Shown: one piece after another, positions 17,783-28,472 of the stretch
How the letters are laid out: every line of letters begins with the position of its first letter
How positions within the stretch are numbered: position 1 is the stretch's first letter
DNA from: Gemmatimonadota bacterium
Lineage (GTDB): Bacteria > Gemmatimonadota > Gemmatimonadetes > Gemmatimonadales > Gemmatimonadaceae
DNA: 47,863 bases
NCBI GenBank assembly: GCA_031127095.1
Contig: JARIEX010000009.1
Coordinates: 1 to 47,863 of the forward strand
Reading direction: 5' to 3'
Notes under the pieces: generated by a model
The model's database searches: none
Told to the model about the DNA's origin: nothing
Seen by the model: the letters and a program-made list of their open reading frames with translations, nothing else
Made by a program: the position numbers and the translations under genes

Positions 17783-18502
17783 GTGTCTGCTTCGACCATC
17801 GGCGCGCCAGGGCGTCTGGCGCGTGCGCTGCAGGAGTCCCTCACCGCCGTCGTGCGGCTCCGGGCTGACCGTCAGCCCGTGACCGATGCGGCGGCGTTCC
17901 GCGGCCAGATCATCCAGCTGCTCACGCGCGCCGAACAGGAGGCGCTGCAGGCGGGATTCCCGGCCGCGGATGCGCGTCTGGCCATTTTTGCGGTGGTGGC
18001 CTTTCTGGATGAATCGGTGCTGAACACGCGCACCGCGGCACTCGCCGATTGGGCCCGTCGTCCACTGCAGGATGAACTGTTCGGTGGCCACATGGGCGGC
18101 GAGTGGTTCTTCCAGCATATCGACCAGCTGCTGGCGCGTCCCGACAGCCCCGACCTCGCCGATCTGCTCGAGGTGCATCAGTTGTGCCTGTTGCTCGGGT
18201 TCCGCGGTAAGTACGGCGCCGGTGACAACGGCCAGCTGCATGCCACGACCACGCGGGTGGCCGAGCGGCTTGGGCGCCTACGTGGCGCACCGGGTGACCT
18301 GGCGCCGCACTGGCGTCCCCCGACCGATCGCGTGGATACCACGGACCCGTGGCTGCGTCGTCTCACGATGGCGGCGATCGCCAGTGCGGCGCTGTTGGTC
18401 GTGCTCTGGGGCACGTACGCGTTTCTGTTACGCGGCGCCGCCGGCGACCTGCGTGCGCTCGCTCCGGTGGCCGTGGCCACCGGCACCGCTTCCGCCCGAT
18501 AA
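17783..18502 (+). CDS. tssL: TssL (DotU/IcmH type), T6SS inner-membrane protein
   Basis: TssL is a tail-anchored inner-membrane protein that joins TssM and the baseplate. I start it at the GTG (17783), preceded by GAGGAAC at proper spacing; the longer ORF would overlap tssK2 by some 240 bp. The cytoplasmic DotU domain shows FRGQIIQLLTRAEQEALQAGFPAADARLAIFAVVAFLDESVLN, WARRPLQDELFGGHMGGEWFFQHIDQLL, and EVHQLCLLLGFRGKYG. One transmembrane helix follows (LTMAAIASAALLVVLWGTYAFLL, about 196-218), then only about 25 residues. There is no OmpA-type peptidoglycan-binding domain, unlike extended TssL proteins. The length is 239 residues. Confidence 0.94.
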   Translation: MSASTIGAPGRLARALQESLTAVVRLRADRQPVTDAAAFRGQIIQLLTRAEQEALQAGFPAADARLAIFAVVAFLDESVLNTRTAALADWARRPLQDELFGGHMGGEWFFQHIDQLLARPDSPDLADLLEVHQLCLLLGFRGKYGAGDNGQLHATTTRVAERLGRLRGAPGDLAPHWRPPTDRVDTTDPWLRRLTMAAIASAALLVVLWGTYAFLLRGAAGDLRALAPVAVATGTASAR

Positions 18503-18516
18503 CTCCGGATCTTTCC

Positions 18517-21500
18517 ATGGCGTCTCGAAAGCCGTTCGTGCGGTGGGTGCTGGCCGCCGCCGTGCTGTTGGTGTTTGTGCTGGCGGTGGTGCTGATCGAG
18601 CGCACCGTGCGGCTCGATGTGCTCACGACGTGGGGGCTGCGCGTGGGGCTCGTGCTGCTGGGGCTGATCGCGGCCGGCACGATCTTGTGGTACCTGCGTC
18701 CGCAGGATGCCGAGCCGGTGTTGGATGCGGGTGACGACGTGCTGCTGGCGATCAGCGCCGCGCGCGCCCGGTTGCCGCGGGGGACGTTCTTCAACCGCGC
18801 GCTGGTGCTGGTGCTGGGCCCCTCGGGTGCCGCAAAGACCACGGTGGTCGCGCGGTCGGGCGGTGATCCGGAGTTGCTGGCCGGCGATGCGCCCGCAGCC
18901 GCGAGTGATGCGCCGGTGCCGACGAAGGCCGCCAACGTCTGGGCGATGCAGCAGGCGGTGATCACCGAACTCGGTGGCGCGCTGCTCACCGATGCCCCGC
19001 GCTGGGCGACGGTCGTGCGGGCGCTGCGGGCACCACGGGTGGCGGCGGCGGTTGGCAAAGGGGAGGCAGCCGCGCGCGCGGTGCTCCTGTGTGTGCCGTG
19101 CGATCTGTGCTACGCCGGCGGTAACGGGCAGCAGCTCGAGCAGCTCGCGCAGTCGCTGCGGCAGCGCCTCGCGGAAGCCTCCCGCGAACTGGGGCTGGCG
19201 GTGCCGGTGTATGTGCTGTTCACGAAGATGGATCGCGTCCCGCATTTCGAACCGTGGATCAGCGTCTTCACCAAGGACGAATTGCGCGCCCCGCTCGGCG
19301 CCACGCTCCCCTTCGACCCCGCGTCGAACAGCGGCAGTTACGCGGAGCGTCTCGCCCCGCGCCTCGATGCCGCATTCCGCGAGATCATCGATGTGGTCGC
19401 GGTGCGCCGTACCGACCTGCTGGGGCGCGACGGCGCGCTTGACCGCCGCTATGCGTCGTATGAATTACCGCGCGAACTGCAGAAGCTGCAGCCGTCGCTG
19501 ATGTCGTTCCTGCTGGAAGTGTGCCGGCCCACGCAGCTGGGGGCGAGTCCGCAGCTGCGCGGCTTCTACTTCACCGGCGCGCGGCCGGTGGTGGTGACCG
19601 ATGTGGCCCCGTCACCGGCGCGCGCGGTGGCGGCGGCGCCCGCGCCGACGGCGGCCGATGCCACCGGCATCTTCCGTCAGCCGGTTGTGGCGTCCTCGGC
19701 CGCCGGGTCGCCGTTGGCGGCCGCCTCCAGCAGCCGCAAGGTGCCGGAGTGGGTGTTTCTCGACCGCCTGCTGCGCGAGGTCGTGCTGGCCGACACCAGT
19801 GCGGCGGCGGTGGCACGCGGTGGGGTCGGCGTGCAGCGCACGCGCCGCGTGCTGTTGGGGTCCGCCACGGCGGCCGCGCTGCTGCTGCTGGTCGGCGTCA
19901 CGGCGTCGTGGCTTGGGAACCGCGCGCTTGGCGTGCGCGTGGCGGATGCGGCACGTGCCGTGGCCGCGTTGCCGGTCGTGCAATCGGCGCCGGGTACGAT
20001 CGCGTTGCCGTCGCCCGATGCGTTGCGTCGGCTCGAGGCGCTGCGGGCGCAGCTCGACACCGTGCGCCGGTACAACCAGGACGGTCCGCCGCTGCGTCTG
20101 CGCTTCGGCCTGTGGAGTGGTCCGGCGGTGTTCGAGGCAGCACGTCCGGTGTGGTACGCCGGGTTCCGCTCGCAGCTGTTCGCCGATGGTCAGCGCGCGT
20201 TGATCGATTCACTGCAGGCGTTGTCCGATACGCCGTCGCCGTCCGACGACTATGGCACGACGTACGCGCGGTTGAAGGGGTATCTGATCACCACCACGTC
20301 GCCCGATCGCAGTACGTCGGCGTTTCTGGCGCCGGTCCTGCTGGCGAGCTGGCAGCGCGGGGTGGCCACCGATGCCGACGTCACCGGTCTCGCGCGGCGG
20401 CAGTTCGAGTTCTACGCGAGCGAGCTCCCCACGTACAATCCGTGGCCGACCGCCGCCGATGCCGCGCTCGTGACGCAGGCCCGTGCGTTCCTGTCGCGCT
20501 TCACGGGCGGCGAGCAGATCTACGTGAGCATGCTGGCCGAGGCAAACAAGACGGTCCCGCCGGTGGCCGTGCCGCAGTCGCCCGGGGTGGTGACCGCCCC
20601 ACTCGAGGTGGCGGGGGCGTACAGCGCGAAGGGCGCCGCGTTTATGCGCGACGCGTTCCGCAATTCCGATCGCTACTTCCAGGGTGAGACGTGGGTCGTG
20701 GGCGACGCGACGGCGGCGAAATCGGTGGATCGCGTGGCGATCATCGCGGCGATCCGCGCGCGGTATGACGACGACTATGTGCGCAGCTGGCGCGCAGTGG
20801 TGCAGGGCACAACGGTTGCGCGTCCGCTGAACGTGAAGGATGCGGCGGGCAAGCTGGACGTGATCGCGGGGATGCAGTCGCCGCTGTTGCAGGTGCTGCG
20901 CACGGTGGCGGTGCACACCGACACCGATTCGAGCACCCGTGCCGTGTTCCAGCCAGTGCATGCCGTGACGCCGCCGGCGGTGGTCGACAAGTACGTGTCG
21001 GAGAAGAACCAGCCGTACATGGACGGCCTGCTCGGACTGCAGGGGACGTTGGCGCAGATCGGTAATCTGCCGCCGGCTGTCGATACCGCGTCCACGCTGG
21101 CGTTGGTGCAAGCAGCGCAGCTCGCCGGCGGTGACGTCACGAAAGCGCGCGTCGCGGCGAAGCGGGTCTCGCAGGGCTTCGATGTCAGCGCCGACGCGTC
21201 GGCGATGGCCGGTGCGGTCGAGCAGTTGCTGTTGGCGCCGATTGTCGGGGCCGAGGCGGTACTCAAGACGGTGGCGTCGGCGCGTCCGCCGGCGAAGCGT
21301 GTGGTGGTCGCGGCGGCCCCAGCAGCCGGCGGTGGCGGTGGTGGCGGCGGCGGGGCGGCCGAGGCGGCGGCGCTCAACGAGCGTGGTCGTGCCCTGTGTT
21401 CGCGCGTCGATCAGCTCACGTCACGATTCCCGTTTACCCCCGACGCCGCCACCGACGCCAGTCTGGCCGACGTGAAGGCGATTCTGGCGCCGGGGACGGG

Positions 21501-22059
21501 TGAGCTGTGGGTGCTGCAGCAGGAACGGCTGGCGCCTTATCTCGAGAAGCAGGGCAACGCGTGGGTGCCGAAGGGCGGCGGCAAGGTCGAGCTGTCGGCC
21601 AGCTTCGTGTCGTTCTTCAACCGGGCGGCGGAGGTTTCGGCGGCGCTGTTCGCCGAGGATCCCACCACGCCGATGGTGCGGTGGCTCGCGAGCGGGGTGA
21701 TCACTGACCGGACGCCGCTGATGATCCTGAAGAACAACGGCAAGGAAGCCCGCTTCGATCAGAAGTCGTTCAAGAACGAGGTGGTGTGGCCGGCCACGAA
21801 CGGGCGCGATGCGGAGCTGCAGGCTCAGTTCAAGAAGAACAAGCCGATCAAGGTGCGGGCGGCCGGTGGTGACTGGGCGATGTTCCGGCTGGTCTCGGCG
21901 GCCGACGCATTCGAAGGACAGAGCGTGACGTGGAATGCCACCGGCAAGGATGCCGAGCCGGTGATGGTGCGGTTCGAAGCGCTGCGCCGTGAGGCGTCGA
22001 ATGTGCTGACCCGCGGCTGGCTCGGTCGCATGAGCTGCGTGTCGCAGGTCACCAAGTAA
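18517..22059 (+). CDS. tssM: TssM (IcmF type), T6SS inner-membrane core protein
   Basis: TssM spans the periplasm and, with TssL, makes the trans-envelope anchor. I start at the ATG of MASRKPFVRWVLAAAVLLVF, 14 bp after tssL; the track's earlier start lies inside tssL. Two N-terminal transmembrane helices (about 9-28 and 41-60) are followed by a cytoplasmic NTPase-like domain with an intact Walker A, GPSGAAKTT (101-109), and VYVLFTKMDRVPHFE. A third helix (LLGSATAAALLLLVGVTASWLG, about 447-468) leads into a large periplasmic part. A Gly9 run (about residues 935-945) precedes the C-terminal domain (FVSFFNRAAEVSAALFAEDPTTPMVRWLAS...). The C-terminal region has beta-domain strings FDQKSFKNEVVWPA and GDWAMFRLVSAADAF. 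The length is 1180 residues. The C-terminal domain normally contacts TssJ, which is not encoded here. Confidence 0.95.
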   Translation: MASRKPFVRWVLAAAVLLVFVLAVVLIERTVRLDVLTTWGLRVGLVLLGLIAAGTILWYLRPQDAEPVLDAGDDVLLAISAARARLPRGTFFNRALVLVLGPSGAAKTTVVARSGGDPELLAGDAPAAASDAPVPTKAANVWAMQQAVITELGGALLTDAPRWATVVRALRAPRVAAAVGKGEAAARAVLLCVPCDLCYAGGNGQQLEQLAQSLRQRLAEASRELGLAVPVYVLFTKMDRVPHFEPWISVFTKDELRAPLGATLPFDPASNSGSYAERLAPRLDAAFREIIDVVAVRRTDLLGRDGALDRRYASYELPRELQKLQPSLMSFLLEVCRPTQLGASPQLRGFYFTGARPVVVTDVAPSPARAVAAAPAPTAADATGIFRQPVVASSAAGSPLAAASSSRKVPEWVFLDRLLREVVLADTSAAAVARGGVGVQRTRRVLLGSATAAALLLLVGVTASWLGNRALGVRVADAARAVAALPVVQSAPGTIALPSPDALRRLEALRAQLDTVRRYNQDGPPLRLRFGLWSGPAVFEAARPVWYAGFRSQLFADGQRALIDSLQALSDTPSPSDDYGTTYARLKGYLITTTSPDRSTSAFLAPVLLASWQRGVATDADVTGLARRQFEFYASELPTYNPWPTAADAALVTQARAFLSRFTGGEQIYVSMLAEANKTVPPVAVPQSPGVVTAPLEVAGAYSAKGAAFMRDAFRNSDRYFQGETWVVGDATAAKSVDRVAIIAAIRARYDDDYVRSWRAVVQGTTVARPLNVKDAAGKLDVIAGMQSPLLQVLRTVAVHTDTDSSTRAVFQPVHAVTPPAVVDKYVSEKNQPYMDGLLGLQGTLAQIGNLPPAVDTASTLALVQAAQLAGGDVTKARVAAKRVSQGFDVSADASAMAGAVEQLLLAPIVGAEAVLKTVASARPPAKRVVVAAAPAAGGGGGGGGGAAEAAALNERGRALCSRVDQLTSRFPFTPDAATDASLADVKAILAPGTGELWVLQQERLAPYLEKQGNAWVPKGGGKVELSASFVSFFNRAAEVSAALFAEDPTTPMVRWLASGVITDRTPLMILKNNGKEARFDQKSFKNEVVWPATNGRDAELQAQFKKNKPIKVRAAGGDWAMFRLVSAADAFEGQSVTWNATGKDAEPVMVRFEALRREASNVLTRGWLGRMSCVSQVTK

Positions 22060-22072
22060 GGGTGGATCAGCC

Positions 22073-22089
22073 GCTGCGCGCCGGTGGTG

Positions 22090-22103
<14 letters not shown>
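22073..22103. terminator. Perfect 11-bp hairpin terminator between tssM and the kinase
   Basis: GCTGCGCGCCG, a 9-nt loop and CGGCGCGCAGC pair perfectly. The hairpin lies 14 bp after the tssM stop and spans the stop codon of the convergent kinase gene (TAA falls in the loop), so it probably ends both transcripts. There is no strong U-run. Confidence 0.6.
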
Positions 22104-23910
<1,807 letters not shown>

Positions 23911-23977
23911 ACGACCTGAACGAAAGGGGGCGACCGACGGTATGTTCTGGGAATATCACCCTTCGGAGAATACCTGC

Positions 23978-24727
23978 ATGCTGACTACTACGCTCGCTCG
24001 CGGCTCCTTCCGGGCCATGGTCCTCGCCGCGCTCTCGCTGCCGATAGCGCTCGCCACGTCGGCCGCCACGGCGGCCGCACAAACTGCGCCGTCGTCACGC
24101 CCCACCGTTGCCGTGCTGTACTTCACGAACGGCGCGATCAGCAACAATGCCGACTACGCGCCGCTCAGCAAGGGACTCGCCGAGATGATGATCACGGAGC
24201 TCTCGGCGAACACCAACATCCGCGTCGTCGAGCGTGACCGCCTGCAGGCCTTGCTGGAGGAGCAGAACCTCGGTGCGAGCGGTCGCGTGGAGAAGGAAAC
24301 GGCGGCCAAGCTGGGCAAGACGCTGGGCGCGCTACACATGCTGATGGGGAGCTTCGTGATCGACCCGAAAGAGCGGATCCGCATGGACGTCCGGGCGATC
24401 AACACCGAAACGTCCGAGCTTGAATACGCGACGTCGGTGACGGGGAAAGCGGAGAATATGCTGGAGCTGCTCGCCCAGCTGGGCACGAAGCTGAACGCGG
24501 GGCTCAAGCTGCCGGCGGTGCCGGCGGGCTTTCAGGAAGGCGCGGCGGTGGGCGCGAAAGGGCCCAATCAGCTGCGCTCGATGATGCTGGTGAGCCGTGC
24601 GATCGAGGCCCAGGACCGCAAGAATCCCGCGCAAGCGGTGGCGCTGTACAAGGAGGCGGTGCAGGCCAACCCCAGCAACGCCCGGGCGAAGACGTTGCTG
24701 GCGTCGGCGGAGCGGACGGTGAAGTAG
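23978..24727 (+). CDS. Secreted CsgG/FlgO-like protein with C-terminal TPR
   Basis: The protein has a signal peptide (GSFRAMVLAALSLPIALATSAATAAAQ), then a CsgG-like domain (RPTVAVLYFTNGAI...YAPLSKGLAEMMITELSANTNIRVVERDRLQALLEEQNLGASGRVEKETAAKLGKTLGALHMLMGSFVID). It ends in one TPR-like pair (NPAQAVALYKEAVQANPSNARAKTLLASAERTVK). I chose the ATG at 23978 because CGGAGAA precedes it; 23942 is the alternative. There is no lipobox, so the product is periplasmic or loosely outer-membrane bound. It diverges from the kinase gene with only 67 bp between start codons, so the two may be co-regulated. It is a clear paralogue of the CsgG-like lipoprotein at 28469-29452. The precise function is unknown: CsgG itself is a secretion channel, but many such domains serve as envelope scaffolds. 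Confidence 0.8.
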   Translation: MLTTTLARGSFRAMVLAALSLPIALATSAATAAAQTAPSSRPTVAVLYFTNGAISNNADYAPLSKGLAEMMITELSANTNIRVVERDRLQALLEEQNLGASGRVEKETAAKLGKTLGALHMLMGSFVIDPKERIRMDVRAINTETSELEYATSVTGKAENMLELLAQLGTKLNAGLKLPAVPAGFQEGAAVGAKGPNQLRSMMLVSRAIEAQDRKNPAQAVALYKEAVQANPSNARAKTLLASAERTVK

Positions 24728-24753
24728 CGGATGCCCGCACCGTGGGCCGCACG

Positions 24754-24786
24754 AACGGGGACGTCGCATGATGCGACGTCCCCGTT
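24754..24786. terminator. Strong bidirectional terminator hairpin
   Basis: AACGGGGACGTCGCAT-G-ATGCGACGTCCCCGTT is a perfect 16-bp inverted repeat. As RNA it gives a stem of at least 13 bp with a CATGATG loop. It lies 26 bp after the CsgG-like gene and 4 bp before the stop of the convergent lipoprotein gene. It is one of the best-formed hairpins seen in the window. Confidence 0.75.
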
Positions 24787-24790
24787 TGCG

Positions 24791-27235
24791 TTATGGGTCG
24801 CGCCGCAGGGTGATCGGACTCGGCGGGGCCACGCCCACCGCAGTCGAGAAGAAGAAGCCCCCGAGGAACGAATTGTTCACCGTCACGACGAACGTGCAGG
24901 GCAGGCTGTTCTCGCCGCAGCCCCCTCCCGACCAGGCGCTGAATGCCATGCCCGGGTTGGGGACGGCGGTGACTGTGACCGTCTCGTTCACGGGGAGCCG
25001 GAACACGCACGTGGTACTGGTAGAGTCAGTGCTTTGCCGCGAGCACGTTTTGCTTTGCGTGGCCGACCGGAGCTCGAATCGGCCCGTGCCTCCGAAGATG
25101 CTCATCGTGAGGTCAAGGCCCGGCACGAACCTGGCGGTGACGGTGGCCGACGTGGTGGGACTGACGACACAGGTGGCGAGGAATTGCACGGTGGCGCATG
25201 CTCCGCCCCATCCCGCGAATGCCGCGTTGGCCAACGGCCGCGCGTTAAGGGAGAGTCGACCCCCGGCGGGAATTGGCGTGGTGCAGACGCCCGAGGCCGT
25301 GTTCCCGTTGATGGAGCACGCGATGGTGAAGTCCGGGGAGAGGACGCTGCCGTCGCTGGTGGAGTTCGTGGCGGCGGTGACCGTGAGGGTGTTGACCGCC
25401 GGATTAAAGGTCAGGCCCACGGTGGCGTTGGCGAGCAGCGTGAATTGGCAGCCCGGGGCGGACGCGGTGCAGACGGTTCCGGTGTAGCCGGCAAACGTGG
25501 ATGCGGTGCCAGGCTGGGCCAGCAGTGTCACCGACGATCCGAGGTCGAGCGTGATGCTGCAGGCGCGCGAGGTTTCGGCGGCGGTTTTCGTGCAGAGGGT
25601 GGTGCCGTTGACCGCGAGTCCGCCGGCTCCGGCGCCGGACATCATGACCTCGACGAGTCCCCGCTGCCGGGTGAAGGTCGCGCCGACGGCACGCGCCTGA
25701 TCCATCGTGATCGCGCAGGTGGTGACGATGCCGCTGCAGACGCCGGTCCAGCCGGTGAATGTGGAGAACGACGAGGCGACGGCGCTGAGTGTGACGATGG
25801 TGCCGAACGGCACACTGCTGCTGCAGGTGCCGGCGTTGACGGCGTCTGTGCGCGTACAGGCAATCAGCCCCGGGGCCGTGATGGCGCCATTGCCGGTGCC
25901 GGCGGGGGTGGCGGTGAGCACCACGGCCGCATCGAACCGCACGGCGGTGGCGCGGTTCGCGCTCATCACCACGGTGCAGGTGGTGCCGGTGCTGGTCGCG
26001 CAGTCACCGGTCCAACTTCGCACGCTGTTCGGTGCCGTTGCATTCGCGGTGAGTGTGATCGAGGTCCCGTCCAGGACACTCACGGAGCAGGTGCCGCTGG
26101 CGGTGCCGGCGGAGACGGCGCAATTCAGTCCTGCCGGACTGGTGATGGACCCGGCTCCGTTACCCGTGCCGGTCACGGTGAGGGTGCGGAAGGCGCGGAC
26201 GGACAGGCCGACGGTGCGTGCCTGTGACGTGGCAATGGTGCAACTGGTCCCGGTCGCCGCGCTGCAGTCGTTGGTCCAGCCGGCGATCTGGGACAGGGAG
26301 GCCGGCGTGGCGCTGAGCACGACCTGCGCATCGCCGGGGAAGGTGAAGGTGCAGGTACCGGACAGTGCGGCACCATTGATGGCGCAGTCGATGCCGGCCG
26401 GCGCCGAGCGAATGGTGGCTTGGCCGGATGTCCCGGTCGAGACGATGGTGATGGCGGCGGGCAACGGCACGGCGCGCACTGTCACGGTGGCGGTGCGACC
26501 CCCGCTTTCCGCGGTAATGGTGGAGCTCCCCGTCCCCACGGCGGTCACGAGACCGGCGGCGTTGACGGACATGACGTTGGCGGCACTGCTGCTCCACGTG
26601 ACCGTACGCCCCGTGAGCGGGCGCCCGGCGCCATCGGCGATGGTGGCGGTGAGCTGCATGGTGCGGGAGACCTCCATGCGCAGCGGCTGGCCGGTGGCGA
26701 CGACATTGGCGGCGGGCGGCGTAATGCTGATGGTGCCGACCTCGCGCAGGGCGACGGGCTGTGTCACCGTGCGCTGGACGCCCGGGCTGAGCGACAGGGG
26801 GCCGATCACCTGGCGGTCGACGGAGGCCCCGTCGAGGATCAGATCGACGTCGAGCCGGACCACGCATTCATCGGCGGCGGGGGCGGCCCCGCTGCTGCCG
26901 GCGCGCGCGGCGTCAGCGAGGCAGGGCGCGAGATCGATCGTGACCGGGACTTGCTGGGTGGCGACATCGCTGAGTGTCAGCGTCTGCGCACTCATGTCGA
27001 CGGCGGTGCCGCCCTGCCGGAGGTACTTGGCCTTGACGGCCAGCTGGACGACGGTGGCGCGGGAGGCGGAGATGGACGCCGAGAATGCGATGCTGGCGGG
27101 TGCGTTCGGGTTGGGGCTGGTGACGTCGGCGGGGTCGCTGCACGCCGCGAGGGCGGCGAGAAGGCCGAGGACAGGGACGGCGATCCGGCGGGGCGCGGAG
27201 CGACGCATGGGGATGAGGGGCATGAGGATGGTCAT
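24791..27235 (-). CDS. Large lipoprotein with Ig-like domain and six InlB-type Cys repeats
   Basis: This is a predicted cell-surface or outer-membrane-anchored lipoprotein of about 814 residues. The start MTILMPLIPMRRS follows the upstream gene by 7 bp and gives a lipoprotein signal ending in LLAALAAC (Cys about 32). A Big_2-like Ig domain follows (TISITPPAANVVATGQ...AAGLVTAVGTGSSTITAESGG). Then come about six repeats of 75-85 residues resembling the divergent InlB B-repeat, for example LTVTGTGNGAGSITSPAGLNC...GTCSVSVLDGTSITLTANATA...WTGDCATSTGTTCTVVMSANRATAVRF. Each repeat has two pairs of Cys, which suggests disulphide-stapled beta modules formed outside the cytoplasm. The role is unknown; adhesion or matrix binding is a guess. 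It is the last gene of the operon with the barrel protein and the CsgG-like lipoprotein. Confidence 0.8.
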   Translation of the reverse strand: MTILMPLIPMRRSAPRRIAVPVLGLLAALAACSDPADVTSPNPNAPASIAFSASISASRATVVQLAVKAKYLRQGGTAVDMSAQTLTLSDVATQQVPVTIDLAPCLADAARAGSSGAAPAADECVVRLDVDLILDGASVDRQVIGPLSLSPGVQRTVTQPVALREVGTISITPPAANVVATGQPLRMEVSRTMQLTATIADGAGRPLTGRTVTWSSSAANVMSVNAAGLVTAVGTGSSTITAESGGRTATVTVRAVPLPAAITIVSTGTSGQATIRSAPAGIDCAINGAALSGTCTFTFPGDAQVVLSATPASLSQIAGWTNDCSAATGTSCTIATSQARTVGLSVRAFRTLTVTGTGNGAGSITSPAGLNCAVSAGTASGTCSVSVLDGTSITLTANATAPNSVRSWTGDCATSTGTTCTVVMSANRATAVRFDAAVVLTATPAGTGNGAITAPGLIACTRTDAVNAGTCSSSVPFGTIVTLSAVASSFSTFTGWTGVCSGIVTTCAITMDQARAVGATFTRQRGLVEVMMSGAGAGGLAVNGTTLCTKTAAETSRACSITLDLGSSVTLLAQPGTASTFAGYTGTVCTASAPGCQFTLLANATVGLTFNPAVNTLTVTAATNSTSDGSVLSPDFTIACSINGNTASGVCTTPIPAGGRLSLNARPLANAAFAGWGGACATVQFLATCVVSPTTSATVTARFVPGLDLTMSIFGGTGRFELRSATQSKTCSRQSTDSTSTTCVFRLPVNETVTVTAVPNPGMAFSAWSGGGCGENSLPCTFVVTVNNSFLGGFFFSTAVGVAPPSPITLRRDP

Positions 27236-27242
27236 CGGCGGC

Positions 27243-28472
27243 TCAGAAGCGGGTAACGACGAGAACACCGACGGATCCACCGGAGAACGCCGTGGAGGGC
27301 GCCGCGGAATCGCGCGCCGACAGGCTGCCGGCCTGAGCCCGCAGATATGGCTGCCACGACAGGTTGCCGGCGCGTGCGATGAGTCCGAGGGTGGCGCCGG
27401 CGCTCATGACGCCCGTGGTCGCCAACCCCTGCTGGATCGACAGGCCGCTGTGCCAGCGTCCGTCGGCGGTGACCAGCAGGTCGAGGGCCGGTCGGAGCGG
27501 GACGCTGGTGCGCAGGCCGCCGTCGACGTAGTTCGCCGACGAACCGTTGACGGCGGTGCCGTCGCGCTCGTACTGCGAGCGGAAGCGATGGGAGGTCCAG
27601 AGCACGAGTTCGTTGACGCGCGGGGCGGCGAGCTGCAGTTGCAGGTCGCTGGTGACAATCGGGCCGAGGCGGACGGTGGCGAGCGGTGTGGCACCGGCGC
27701 GGGTGGGGTCGCGCAGTTCGTCGGCGTTGAAGCGATCCACGGCGCTGCTGAAACTGAGGCGATGCTGGCCGATGAGGCGGTCGAGGCCGATCGAGCCACG
27801 CAGGACGTTGCCGGGCTGGTAGTCGGTGGAGGGGGCGCCTGCGGTGAGGGCGGCGACGGGCTGGTACGTGCCGCGCTGCTCGTATGACCCGCCGATGGCG
27901 ACGGCCCAAGGGCCGAGCTGGCGCGCCACCACGATGCCAAGGGTGGCGGCGGGGCCACCGCCCACCGGCGGTGCGCCAAGGCCGAGGGCCGGCGCGGCGC
28001 TGGCCCGCAGGACGGTGAGGGCATCGCCTCCCAGTTCGGTCTGCCCGGTCGGCGCGTTGATGCCGGCGGTGAGGACGACGGCGTCGTCCAGCAGTCGGCC
28101 GGTTGCGCGGACGCGGACGTCGCTGACGCCGGAGAGGGTGAGCGTCTGCGGTGTGCTGCCGATGCGGGTCTCGGTGTTCAGGCGCACCGTGGAGTACAGC
28201 GACTGGATGTCGATCGTCCACTGGCTGCCGAGGGGGACGGCGAGCGACACGGGCACGGACAGCTGCGCGATGCTGCGGAGTCGCACCGAGTCGCTCCCGG
28301 TCGCACCGGGCTGCATGTAGCCGCTGCCGCCGAACCGGATGCCTTCGGCGGTCACCCCGGTGCCGAGGGCGGCGGTACCGACCAGACGGTCCTGCGCGTG
28401 GAGGACGGTGGGGAGCAGGAGGGCGGGGAGGGCGCGCGCGAGTGTCCGCGCCGTGGTCCGAATGGACATCAT
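27243..28472 (-). CDS. Outer-membrane beta-barrel protein, function unknown
   Basis: The 409 residues start with a signal peptide (TARTLARALPALLLPTVLHAQ). The rest is rich in alternating short strands (WTIDIQSLYSTVRLNTETRIG, VRVRATGRLLDDAVVLTAGINAP, LGPWAVAIGGSYEQRG, HRLSFSSAVDRFNADEL, LQLQLAAPRVNELVLWTSHRFRSQYE). The C-terminus SVGVLVVTRF ends in an aromatic residue, as in proteins handled by the Bam machinery. I do not recognise a specific family. Its ATG overlaps the stop of the CsgG-like lipoprotein (ATGA), and the InlB-repeat lipoprotein follows 7 bp later, so the three are one translational unit. Confidence 0.75.
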   Translation of the reverse strand: MMSIRTTARTLARALPALLLPTVLHAQDRLVGTAALGTGVTAEGIRFGGSGYMQPGATGSDSVRLRSIAQLSVPVSLAVPLGSQWTIDIQSLYSTVRLNTETRIGSTPQTLTLSGVSDVRVRATGRLLDDAVVLTAGINAPTGQTELGGDALTVLRASAAPALGLGAPPVGGGPAATLGIVVARQLGPWAVAIGGSYEQRGTYQPVAALTAGAPSTDYQPGNVLRGSIGLDRLIGQHRLSFSSAVDRFNADELRDPTRAGATPLATVRLGPIVTSDLQLQLAAPRVNELVLWTSHRFRSQYERDGTAVNGSSANYVDGGLRTSVPLRPALDLLVTADGRWHSGLSIQQGLATTGVMSAGATLGLIARAGNLSWQPYLRAQAGSLSARDSAAPSTAFSGGSVGVLVVTRF

